From NCBI RefSeq assembly GCF_001544755.2, contig NZ_FCOF02000019.1:1-64000 (forward strand): 64,000 bases of DNA. The letters run 5' to 3'. Positions within the stretch are counted from its first letter, which is position 1, and each line of letters opens with the position of its first letter. Shown here piece by piece: positions 54,816 through 62,610 of this stretch. Both the position numbers and the translations under genes were made by a program. Below the pieces are notes generated by a model. The model saw only the letters and a list, made by a program, of their open reading frames with translations. It was not told the origin of the DNA and did not search any database. This DNA comes from Caballeronia catudaia. Lineage in GTDB: Bacteria > Pseudomonadota > Gammaproteobacteria > Burkholderiales > Burkholderiaceae.

Positions 54816-54884
54816 GTTTGTCTCCTCCGAATGCGCTTCTACGAGGCTTCGGCGTTGGATGGGTTTTGGTTGGCTGAGGTTGTT

Positions 54885-55412
54885 TTAGCGGATGAACTGA
54901 TCGACGAAATCGGCGCCGAGTCCTACGGCTTCGTAGTGCTTGCGGCACATGTCGACCTTGGTGAACACGTCTTCGTAGCCGGTGTAGTTGCCGTACGGAT
55001 CGCAATAGAACATCACGCCGTTCACCTGGAAGTACGTGATCATTTCTTCGACGTCCTCAGGCACGTAGAGCGTGTGCGTTTCGCCGGGCGGCTCGAAAAC
55101 ATAGCTGCCTTCGGTCGCTTCCCAGTCGTGCTCCAGATAGCGCCAGCGCCCCTTCAACACCATGCCGTGAACGGCTTGCGGATGGCGGTGGCGCGACAGC
55201 ACGCCGGATTTGCGCACGCGTAACAGGTTCATCCAGTAGCCGGTCGACACGTTCAGGCACAGCGGACGGAACCAGACGTTTTCGGCTTGCGGGACCCACT
55301 CGCGCTCGTCGGTGGGAATCGCGCTGCCGACGACGATTTCCTTTTGAGCTTCCTTGGGGAAGGGAAGTTGATACGGCGTCATCGCGTCGGCCGTTGGCTT
55401 TGGCGCGGTCAT
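54885..55412 (-). CDS. Cupin dioxygenase-like protein (2,4'-dihydroxyacetophenone dioxygenase family)
   Basis: The 175-residue cupin has metal ligands in RHRHPQAVHGMVLKGRW and a second motif around EPPGETHTLYV. Size and pattern match the DAD-type cupin family, which cleaves hydroxyacetophenone-like compounds; many members have other or unknown substrates. AAGGAG precedes ATG 55412. It leads the operon cupin-MFS-SDR-IclR. Confidence 0.8.
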   Translation of the reverse strand: MTAPKPTADAMTPYQLPFPKEAQKEIVVGSAIPTDEREWVPQAENVWFRPLCLNVSTGYWMNLLRVRKSGVLSRHRHPQAVHGMVLKGRWRYLEHDWEATEGSYVFEPPGETHTLYVPEDVEEMITYFQVNGVMFYCDPYGNYTGYEDVFTKVDMCRKHYEAVGLGADFVDQFIR

Positions 55413-55424
55413 CGCGTCTCCTTG

Positions 55425-55437
55425 TCCATATTATGGA
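55425..55437. promoter_or_regulatory. Candidate IclR operator upstream of the cupin operon
   Basis: TCCATA-T-TATGGA is a perfect 13-bp palindrome 13 bp upstream of the cupin ATG, with an extra TATGGA half-site at 55452-55457. An operon-encoded IclR protein makes it a likely target. The core shares TCCA/TGGA ends with the site at 41522. Confidence 0.5.
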
Positions 55438-55540
55438 TGTTGAAATCAAATTATGGACAGATGGTGTTCCTCGTCAAAAGAATTGTCAAGATTCTTGAGC
55501 AGATGATGAATTCGTGCAGCGGCCGGGTTGTGCATTGATG

Positions 55541-55577
55541 GCCGAAAAAAAAGCGGGCTCCCGAAGGAGCCCGCTTT
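55541..55577 (-). terminator. Rho-independent terminator of the cyo operon
   Basis: Arms AAAGCGGGCTCC (55550-55561) and GGAGCCCGCTTT (55566-55577) with a CGAA loop are followed, leftward, by TTTTTTTTCGGC. It lies 26 bp after the cyoD stop. Confidence 0.92.
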
Positions 55578-55603
55578 GGATCGCTCGAAGACTGTGAACG
55601 AAA

Positions 55604-55939
55604 TTACCGCGCCATCATCAGCATATGCACGTTATGCATCACCCAAACCGTGCCGACGATCAGAATCAGCGACATGAGAATGGTGTAAGCAAACGACATG
55701 GCATGCCAGCGCTGTCCCTTCGACGCGTTCACGTGCAGGAAGAACACCACATGCACGATGACCTGGACCGCTGCGAGAACGGCCAACGCGACGATCGCGC
55801 TTTCGCCCTTGAACGCGCCCGAGGTCGCGGCCCAGAACGATGCCGCCGTCAGCACCACGGCCAGCACGAAGCCGATCAGATAACCGCCCACGGTGACGTG
55901 CGGGAAATCGCTCGACGAGTTGATATGCGTATGAGCCAT
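55604..55939 (-). CDS. cyoD: Cytochrome bo3 quinol oxidase subunit IV
   Basis: The 111-residue protein has three membrane helices (GGYLIGFVLAVVLTAASFWAA, VALAVLAAVQVIVHVVFFLHV, MSFAYTILMSLILIVGTVWVM), the layout of CyoD, which supports assembly of the CuB site. The start overlaps the cyoC stop by one base. No cyoE (heme O synthase) gene follows; the terminator comes first. Confidence 0.95.
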   Translation of the reverse strand: MAHTHINSSSDFPHVTVGGYLIGFVLAVVLTAASFWAATSGAFKGESAIVALAVLAAVQVIVHVVFFLHVNASKGQRWHAMSFAYTILMSLILIVGTVWVMHNVHMLMMAR

Positions 55940-56547
55940 CAGACGACGCTCCCGAGATAAACGAAGGAAAACACGCAGATCCAGACGATGTCGAGGAAGT
56001 GCCAGAAGAGGCTCAGGCACGCGAGGCGACGCAGTTCGCGCTCGTTCATCTCCGGATTACTCACGATCTGCACAGCGAGCACGACCAGCCAGATCAGGCC
56101 GATGGTGACGTGCAGACCGTGCGTGCCGACCAGCGTGAAGAACGCCGACCAGAACGCGCTGCGTTGCGGACCCGCGCCTTCGGCGATCAGATGCGCGAAC
56201 TCATGCATTTCCAGCCACAGAAAGCCTGCACCCAGCACGAACGTGACGAAGAGCCACGCGAGCACCGCGCCCGACTTCCTGCGATGCGCCGAGATCATTG
56301 CGAGACCGAACGTGAGGCTGCTCGTGAGCAGCAGCGCGGTTTCGTACGCGACATCCTTCAGGTTGAACAGGTCCTTGCCCGTGGGGCCGCCGGCGGTCTG
56401 CATCGCGAACATCGCGAAGGTCGCGAAGAGCGACGCGAACAGCACGCAGTCGGTCATCAGGTAGGCCCAGAAGCCGAACACCGAATGCGACTGGTGCTCA
56501 TGTTCGTGCCCGTGCGCGTGTTGCGCGGAAAGTGTCGATTGCGACAT
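55939..56547 (-). CDS. cyoC: Cytochrome bo3 quinol oxidase subunit III
   Basis: The 202-residue protein has five membrane helices and the subunit III pattern (FGFWAYLMTDCVLFASLFATF, FTLVGTHGLHVTIGLIWLVV, LFWHFLDIVWICVFSFVYL). A His-rich N-terminus (HAHGHEHEHQSH) is unusual and might bind metal. Start and stop overlap the neighbouring cyo genes by one base. Confidence 0.95.
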   Translation of the reverse strand: MSQSTLSAQHAHGHEHEHQSHSVFGFWAYLMTDCVLFASLFATFAMFAMQTAGGPTGKDLFNLKDVAYETALLLTSSLTFGLAMISAHRRKSGAVLAWLFVTFVLGAGFLWLEMHEFAHLIAEGAGPQRSAFWSAFFTLVGTHGLHVTIGLIWLVVLAVQIVSNPEMNERELRRLACLSLFWHFLDIVWICVFSFVYLGSVV

Positions 56548-58556
56548 TACATTGCCTCCAGTTCGGGTTCGCGCACCGTGCCGGCCTTCGCGGGCATCTT
56601 CGGCGGGCGATTGCGCTCTTCGGTCGACTTCACCGTCGCGGCCGGGATGATGAAGCCGGCGTTGTCACGGAAGCTGTAACCGATGACCGTCGCGGCGATC
56701 CCTACCAGACCGGCGACAGCCAGCCACCAGATGTGCCAGATCGCGGCGAAGCCGAACGCCATGGCGAACAGACCGATCACGAGACCCGCGCTCGTATTCG
56801 ACGGCATGTGGATGTCGCCGTACGGACGCGTATCGATGCGGCCGTGTTCCTTCGCATCGGCGAAATCGTCCAGCTCGCGCACGGCGGGGAGATTCGCGAA
56901 GTTATAGACCGGCGGGGGCGAGCTCATCGTCCATTCCAGCGTGCGGCCGCCCCACGGGTCGCCCGTGATGTCGCGGTACGCAGGCTGATTGCGGCGGATG
57001 ATGCTCACGACGATCTGCGCGACCTGGAACACCACGCCCACCGCGATGATGCCCACGCCGATAGCGGCGACCGTGAAATACGGTTGCCATGCCGGGTTGT
57101 CGTAGTGATTCAGACGGCGCGTCGCGCCCATGAAGCCGAGAATGTAAATCGGCACGAACGCCACGAAGAAGCCCACGAACCAGCACCAGAACGCCTTCTT
57201 GCCGAGCTTTTCGTCGAGCTTGAAGCCGAACACCTTCGGCCACCAGTACGACACGCCCGCGAAGTAGCCGAACACCACGCCGCCGATGATCGCGTTATGG
57301 AAGTGCGCGATCAGGAACAAGCTGTTGTGAAGCACGAAGTCCGCGCCCGGAATGGCGAGCATCACGCCGGTCATGCCGCCCAGCGTGAAGGTGACGATAA
57401 AGCCGATGGTCCACAAGACTTGCGTGGTCATCTCCACGCGTCCACGGTACATCGTGAAGATCCAGTTGAAGATCTTCACGCCGGTCGGTATGGAGATGAT
57501 CATCGTCATAATGCCGAAGAAGGCATTGACGTTCGCGCCCGAGCCCATCGTGAAGAAGTGGTGCAGCCACACGAGGAACGACAGCACCATGATGCAGCAC
57601 GTTGCGTACACCATCATGCGATAGCCGAACAGCGGTTTCTTCGAGAACGTCGCGACCACTTCCGAATAGATGCCGAACGCCGGCAGAACCAGGATGTAGA
57701 CCTCGGGGTGACCCCAGGCCCAGATCAGGTTCAGGTAGACCATCGGGTTGCCGCCGCCATCATTCGTGAAGAAGTGCATGCCCATGTAGCGGTCCAGCGC
57801 CAGCAGCGCGAGCGCCACGGTCAGGATCGGGAACGTCGCCATGATCAGCACGTTCGAGCAGAACGCCGTCCACGTGAACACCGGCAGCTTCATCCACGTC
57901 ATGCCGGGCGCGCGCATCTTCACGATGGTCACGAAGAAGTTCACGCCGGTCAGCAGCGTGCCGACGCCGGACAGCTCCAGCGCCCAGATGTAGTAATCGA
58001 CCCCGACGCCCGGACTGAACTGCGTCTCCGAAAGCGGCGGATACGCGAGCCAGCCGGTCTTCGAGAACTCGCCGATGAAAAGCGACAAGTTGATCAGGAT
58101 GGCGGAGATGGCCGTCATCCAGAACGACAGCGAGTTGATGAACGGAAACGCCACGTCACGCGCGCCGATCTGCAGCGGCACGACGAGGTTGAAGAAGGCG
58201 ACCAGCAGCGCCATGGCCATGAAGAAGATCATGATGGTGCCGTGCGCCGTGAAAATCTGGTCGTAGTGATGCGGCGGCAGATAGCCGGGCGAATCCAGCG
58301 CGACGGCCTGCTGAATCCGCATCATGACCGCGTCGGCGAAGCCGCGCACGAGCATCAGCCCTGCAACGACGAGATACATGACGCCGATGCGCTTGTGATC
58401 GACCGAAGTCAGATACTCGCGCCAGAGCCAGCCCCATTTGCCGAGTTTGGTGATAAGGCCAGCCGTACCGAGCACGAGCACCGCCATGAAGACGGTCGCC
58501 CCCATGATGATGGGTTCGTGGTACGGGATGGCCTCGAGCGTTAGTTTGCCGAACAT
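56547..58556 (-). CDS. cyoB: Cytochrome bo3 quinol oxidase subunit I
   Basis: The 669-residue heme-copper oxidase subunit has the CuB-linked [15 protein letters not shown] (His-Tyr crosslink motif), [12 protein letters not shown], and heme ligands around [12 protein letters not shown] and [13 protein letters not shown]. Residue [12 protein letters not shown] is the subunit I start motif. It pumps protons while reducing O2 to water with electrons from ubiquinol. Length equals the E. coli-type CyoB. Confidence 0.97.
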   Translation of the reverse strand: MFGKLTLEAIPYHEPIIMGATVFMAVLVLGTAGLITKLGKWGWLWREYLTSVDHKRIGVMYLVVAGLMLVRGFADAVMMRIQQAVALDSPGYLPPHHYDQIFTAHGTIMIFFMAMALLVAFFNLVVPLQIGARDVAFPFINSLSFWMTAISAILINLSLFIGEFSKTGWLAYPPLSETQFSPGVGVDYYIWALELSGVGTLLTGVNFFVTIVKMRAPGMTWMKLPVFTWTAFCSNVLIMATFPILTVALALLALDRYMGMHFFTNDGGGNPMVYLNLIWAWGHPEVYILVLPAFGIYSEVVATFSKKPLFGYRMMVYATCCIMVLSFLVWLHHFFTMGSGANVNAFFGIMTMIISIPTGVKIFNWIFTMYRGRVEMTTQVLWTIGFIVTFTLGGMTGVMLAIPGADFVLHNSLFLIAHFHNAIIGGVVFGYFAGVSYWWPKVFGFKLDEKLGKKAFWCWFVGFFVAFVPIYILGFMGATRRLNHYDNPAWQPYFTVAAIGVGIIAVGVVFQVAQIVVSIIRRNQPAYRDITGDPWGGRTLEWTMSSPPPVYNFANLPAVRELDDFADAKEHGRIDTRPYGDIHMPSNTSAGLVIGLFAMAFGFAAIWHIWWLAVAGLVGIAATVIGYSFRDNAGFIIPAATVKSTEERNRPPKMPAKAGTVREPELEAM

Positions 58557-58559
58557 GGC

Positions 58560-59447
58560 TTACCCCTTGGTTACACAATTTGCGCCATTCACATCGAAGC
58601 GGCCGTAGTTGTATTTCGCGACGATGTTGTTGAAGAGCTTCGGATCGACGGTCGAGAAGTAGCGCACGGCAACCTTCTCGCTCGGACGGGCGACGCCCGT
58701 GTAGACGTCCATGCTCAGTGCCTCGGGCGCGGTCCTGACCTTCTTGACCCACGCGTCGAACTCGCCGCTGGACATGGCGAGAGCGCGGAACTTCATGTCG
58801 GAGAAGCCTGCGCCGCTGTAGTTCGCCGAGATGCCCGCGTAGTCGCCCGCGTGGTCGGCCATCAGGTGCAGACGGGTCTGCATGCCGGCCATCGCGTAGA
58901 TCTGGCTGCCGAGCTGCGGGATGAAGAACGAGTTCATCACCGAATCCGACGTGATGCGGAAATTCACCGGCGTGCCGACCGGAAACGCTAACTGATTAAC
59001 CGATGCGACGCCGAGGTCCGGATAGATGAAGAGCCATTTCCAGTCGAGCGCGACCACTTCGACGTTGATCGGCTTGACGTTCGACTCGAGCGGCTTGTAC
59101 GGATCGAGCTCATGGGTGGTTTTCCACGTCAGGATGCCCAGATACAGGATGATGACCGCGGGGATGGCCCAGACCACGACTTCGATGACCGTGGAGTGCG
59201 CCCACTTCGGCGCGTAGGTGGCGTTCTTGTTGGACGCCCGATAGCGCCATGCGACGAACAGGGTCAACAGGATCACCGGGACTACGACGAGAAGCATGGC
59301 GTAGGTCGCGGTGGCGATCAGCGAGGATTCCGCTGCGCCAATCACGCCTTTCGAGTCCAACACTTCCAGCTTGCATCCCGAAAGACAGAGACTGGCTGCC
59401 AACCCCGATAACAATGGCACTGCTAAACGTTGGGTATTCTCATTCAT
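58560..59447 (-). CDS. cyoA: Cytochrome bo3 quinol oxidase subunit II
   Basis: The 295-residue lipoprotein (LCLSGCK, Cys ~25) has two membrane helices (~42-68 and ~86-107) and a periplasmic cupredoxin domain. The domain lacks the CuA-binding Cys pair, as expected of a quinol oxidase, and has VALDWKWLFIYPDLGVASVNQ and SDSVMNSFFIPQLGSQIYAM. It leads the leftward cyoABCD operon; the promoter is in 59448-59819. Confidence 0.96.
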   Translation of the reverse strand: MNENTQRLAVPLLSGLAASLCLSGCKLEVLDSKGVIGAAESSLIATATYAMLLVVVPVILLTLFVAWRYRASNKNATYAPKWAHSTVIEVVVWAIPAVIILYLGILTWKTTHELDPYKPLESNVKPINVEVVALDWKWLFIYPDLGVASVNQLAFPVGTPVNFRITSDSVMNSFFIPQLGSQIYAMAGMQTRLHLMADHAGDYAGISANYSGAGFSDMKFRALAMSSGEFDAWVKKVRTAPEALSMDVYTGVARPSEKVAVRYFSTVDPKLFNNIVAKYNYGRFDVNGANCVTKG

Positions 59448-59819
59448 TGCATTCGCTGGTATCTATGATCGGAGCGTCCCGGGAGAACGCCGTTAAGCGG
59501 CGTTGCGCCGCGTCAGGATCATGCCATGCAAGAATTTTCGCGATGGCGCGAATGGTTGAAATTTTGTTTCAGATCAAGCTGATGCGACAGGGTGTCGCGT
59601 GGTGGGCGCGTCTTTCTCCGTCGTCCGGAAGGGTATGGAGTCTACAACGAAGGGATGAGATCGGGGATGTCATAAACCGTGGTGAAAGCGCGCGCTACGC
59701 CGTCCGAACTACGCCGCGTTGACTAGCGGCATCTCGACGCTGCATCCGCCTGGCGGATAGGCGTTTCGCACGACGCTCCGTACCCTTGTCGAGCAAGTCA
59801 CAACGACAAGGAAAGGACG
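59448..59819. other. Divergent control region between cyo and nar genes
   Basis: This 372-bp stretch has no gene. It must hold promoters for cyoABCD (left) and narK1 (right). Apart from the FNR/Anr-like site at 59564-59577 no clear element was picked out by eye. Confidence 0.6.
59564..59577. promoter_or_regulatory. FNR/Anr-like binding site
   Basis: TTGTTTCAGATCAA matches the FNR/Anr consensus TTGAT-N4-ATCAA with a single mismatch in the left half. It lies 116 bp from the cyoA start and 242 bp from the narK1 start. Such a site could activate nitrate respiration and restrain the aerobic oxidase when oxygen is low. Confidence 0.6.
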
Positions 59820-61070
59820 ATGAGCGTCGTCGGCACACCCGTCAGTAGTCCAGTCTCCACCGGCACACGCGCATGGCGCGTACTCGGCGCGAGCACCTTC
59901 GCATTCACGATCTGCTTCGCCGTATGGATGATGTTCGCCATCCTCGGCATCCCTCTCAAAAAGCAGCTCCATCTCACCGATACCGAATTCGGCCTCATTG
60001 CCGCGACGCCCGTGCTGACAGGCTCGCTCGCGCGCGTGCCGCTCGGCATCTGGACCGACCGCTTCGGCGGCCGAATCGTGTTCTTCTTCACGATGGTCGT
60101 CACCATCGTGCCGATCTGGTTCATCGGCTACGCCTCTGAATTGTGGCAATTCCTCGTGCTCGGCTTGTTTGTCGGCATCGCGGGCGCGTCGTTTTCGGTG
60201 GGCACGCCGTATGTCGCGCGCTGGTTTCCGAAGGCGCGCCAGGGGCTCGCAATGGGCATCTTCGGCGCGGGCAATTCGGGCGCCGCGCTGACCAAGTTCG
60301 TCGCGCCCGTGCTGATTCTCACCGCGGGCACGTGGACGATCGTGCCGAAGGTCTATTCGGTGGCGATGCTCGTCACCGCGCTTCTTTTCTGGGTCTTCTC
60401 CGCCTCCGATCCCGCGCACCTGAGCGCAGGCACGCAGAGCTTCGGCGCGCAGATGGCGGTCCTGAAAGACCGGCGCGTGCTGCGTTACGCGCAGTACTAC
60501 TCGGTCGTGTTCGGCGGCTATGTCGGCCTCGCGCTGTGGATGCCGCAGTACTACGTGAATCAATACGGTTTCGGCATCGAACAGGCCGCGTTCCTCGCCG
60601 CGTGCTTTTCGCTGCCCGGCGGCGTGCTGCGCGCGCTGGGCGGCTGGATGTCGGACCGCTTCGGCGCGCATCGCACGACGTGGATCGTCATGTGGGTCGC
60701 GCTCGCGTGTTTCTTCCTGCTGAGCTATCCGGTGACCGACTTCGTCGTCCACGCGAAAGATGCCCCGGTCACGTTCCACATCGCGATGGGACCGGTCGCC
60801 TACACCGCGCTGATGTTCGTCGTCGGGGTCGCGATGGCGGTCGGCAAGGCGTCGGTGTTCAAGTTCGTATCGGATGAATTCCCGTCGAACATCGGCGCGG
60901 TTTCGGGTGTCGTCGGTCTCGCTGGCGGCCTCGCCGGTTTCCTGCTGCCGATCCTGTTCGGACTGCTCGTCGACCTGACCGGCGTGCGCACCACCTGTTT
61001 CATGCTGATGTTCGGCGCGACCGCCGTCAGCCTGATCTGCATGCACTTCACATTTCAATCGAAAAAGTAA
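59820..61070 (+). CDS. narK1: NarK1-type nitrate/proton symporter
   Basis: The 416-residue MFS protein has about twelve helices and the nitrate-porter signature GIFGAGNSGAALTKF, with LARVPLGIWTDRFGGR early and a second signature GVVGLAGGLAGFLLP late. It imports nitrate for respiration. It starts at ATG 59820 and is followed 2 nt after its stop by the second transporter. Confidence 0.92.
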   Translation: MSVVGTPVSSPVSTGTRAWRVLGASTFAFTICFAVWMMFAILGIPLKKQLHLTDTEFGLIAATPVLTGSLARVPLGIWTDRFGGRIVFFFTMVVTIVPIWFIGYASELWQFLVLGLFVGIAGASFSVGTPYVARWFPKARQGLAMGIFGAGNSGAALTKFVAPVLILTAGTWTIVPKVYSVAMLVTALLFWVFSASDPAHLSAGTQSFGAQMAVLKDRRVLRYAQYYSVVFGGYVGLALWMPQYYVNQYGFGIEQAAFLAACFSLPGGVLRALGGWMSDRFGAHRTTWIVMWVALACFFLLSYPVTDFVVHAKDAPVTFHIAMGPVAYTALMFVVGVAMAVGKASVFKFVSDEFPSNIGAVSGVVGLAGGLAGFLLPILFGLLVDLTGVRTTCFMLMFGATAVSLICMHFTFQSKK

Positions 61071-61072
61071 CC

Positions 61073-62467
61073 ATGTCGACACCATCACGTTACCTGCTCA
61101 CAAAATGGGAGCCCGAGAACGCAGCCTTCTGGCGCGCGACGGGCGAATCGGTCGCCCGGCGCAATCTCTGGATCTCGATTCCCGCGCTGGCGCTGGCCTT
61201 CACGGTCTGGTCGCTGTGGAGCGTCGTCGTCGTCAGTCTCGACAAGGGCGGCTTTCATTTCACGAAAGACCAGTTGTTCTGGCTCACCGCGCTGCCCGCG
61301 CTGTCGGGCGCCACGTTGCGCATCTTCTATTCGTTCCTCGTGCCGATCTTCGGCGGGCGGCGCTTCACCGCGCTGTCCACCGCGAGCCTTCTGATTCCGG
61401 CAATCGGCATGGGGCTCGCGCTGCGCGACCCGTCGACGACCTATCCGACGCTGCTCGTGCTCGCGCTGCTGTGCGGTCTGGGCGGCGCGAACTTCAGCTC
61501 GTCGATGGCCAACATCAGCTTCTTCTTCCCGAAAGCGGAGAAGGGCTTCGCGACTGGCATGAACGCGGGCATCGGCAACCTCGGCGTGTCGGTCGTGCAG
61601 TTCGTCACGCCGCTCGTGATTTCGGCGGGCGTGTTCGGCGCCCTTGCGGGCGACGGGCAGTCGTATACGGCGAACGGCGTCGAGCACGGCATCTGGCTGC
61701 AGAACGCGGGTTTCATCTGGGTGCCGTTCATCGTCATCTCGGCGCTCGCAGCATGGTTCGGCATGAACGACATCGCGGACGCGAAGGCATCGTTCGCCGA
61801 ACAGGCCGTCATCTTCAAGCGCAAGCACAACTGGCTGATGTGCCTTTTGTATATCGGCACGTTCGGCTCCTTCATCGGCTTTTCGGCGGGTCTCGCATTG
61901 CTGACGAAGGCTGAGTTTCCGTCGGTGAATCCGACGGCCTATGCATTCCTGGGACCGCTGGCAGGCGCGCTCACGCGTCCGGTCGGCGGCTGGATCTCGG
62001 ACCGGCTCGGCGGCGCGCGCGTGACGCTCATCACCTTCTTCGCGATGATCGCAGCCGTCTTCGGCGTGATGGCCTGCCTGCCGCACGACGGCGCGGGCGG
62101 CAACTTCGGCGGCTTTCTCGCGATGTTCATCGCCTTGTTCGCGCTGACGGGCATCGGCAACGGATCGACGTTCCGCATGATCCCGGTGATCTTCCTCACG
62201 CAAAAGCAGCGTGAAGCCGAGGGCAAGCCCGACGTCGCGAAAAAGCAGGCGCTGCACGATGCGGGCAAGGAATCGGCGGCGGTGCTGGGTTTCGCCGGCG
62301 CGATCGGCGCGTATGGCGGTTTTTTCATCCCGCGCAGCTTCGGCACTTCGATGAGCATGACCGGTTCGCCCGACGCCGCGCTCTGGTGCTTCATCGGTTT
62401 CTATGCCCTATGCGCGGCGGTCACGTGGTTCTGCTATGCGCGCCGCAACGCGGACATGCCGTGCTGA
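61073..62467 (+). CDS. narK2: NarK2-type nitrate/nitrite antiporter
   Basis: The 464-residue MFS protein has the signature GMNAGIGNLGVSVVQFVTP and GFAGAIGAYGGFFIP, typical of the NarK2 group that exchanges nitrate for nitrite. Tandem narK1-narK2 upstream of narGHJI is common in denitrifying beta- and gamma-proteobacteria (for example Pseudomonas). The start is ATG 61073. Confidence 0.92.
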   Translation: MSTPSRYLLTKWEPENAAFWRATGESVARRNLWISIPALALAFTVWSLWSVVVVSLDKGGFHFTKDQLFWLTALPALSGATLRIFYSFLVPIFGGRRFTALSTASLLIPAIGMGLALRDPSTTYPTLLVLALLCGLGGANFSSSMANISFFFPKAEKGFATGMNAGIGNLGVSVVQFVTPLVISAGVFGALAGDGQSYTANGVEHGIWLQNAGFIWVPFIVISALAAWFGMNDIADAKASFAEQAVIFKRKHNWLMCLLYIGTFGSFIGFSAGLALLTKAEFPSVNPTAYAFLGPLAGALTRPVGGWISDRLGGARVTLITFFAMIAAVFGVMACLPHDGAGGNFGGFLAMFIALFALTGIGNGSTFRMIPVIFLTQKQREAEGKPDVAKKQALHDAGKESAAVLGFAGAIGAYGGFFIPRSFGTSMSMTGSPDAALWCFIGFYALCAAVTWFCYARRNADMPC

Positions 62468-62473
62468 ACTAAT

Positions 62474-62527
62474 CCGAAAGGACTAGGCGCACTCATTCGC
62501 ATGACGCGAATCGAGGCCTCCTTTCGG
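62474..62527. other. Nested inverted repeat in the narK2-narG gap
   Basis: Outer arms CCGAAAGGA (62474-62482) and TCCTTTCGG (62519-62527) enclose an inner stem ATTCGC/GCGAAT (62495-62511, loop ATGAC). It begins 6 bp after narK2 and ends 83 bp before narG. It would fold in the nar mRNA and might set relative amounts of transporter and reductase. Confidence 0.55.
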
Positions 62528-62610
62528 GGAATGGTTGCGCGGGCATCGCGCCCCTACACTCGAATCAACGTATTTAGGGCGGCTCACGGCCGCCTCGCCC
62601 GGAGAAACGG

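Noticed and set aside
56532-58544. 670-codon frame opposite cyoB
   Set aside because: His/Arg/Asp-rich antisense shadow; cyoB is unmistakable on the minus strand.
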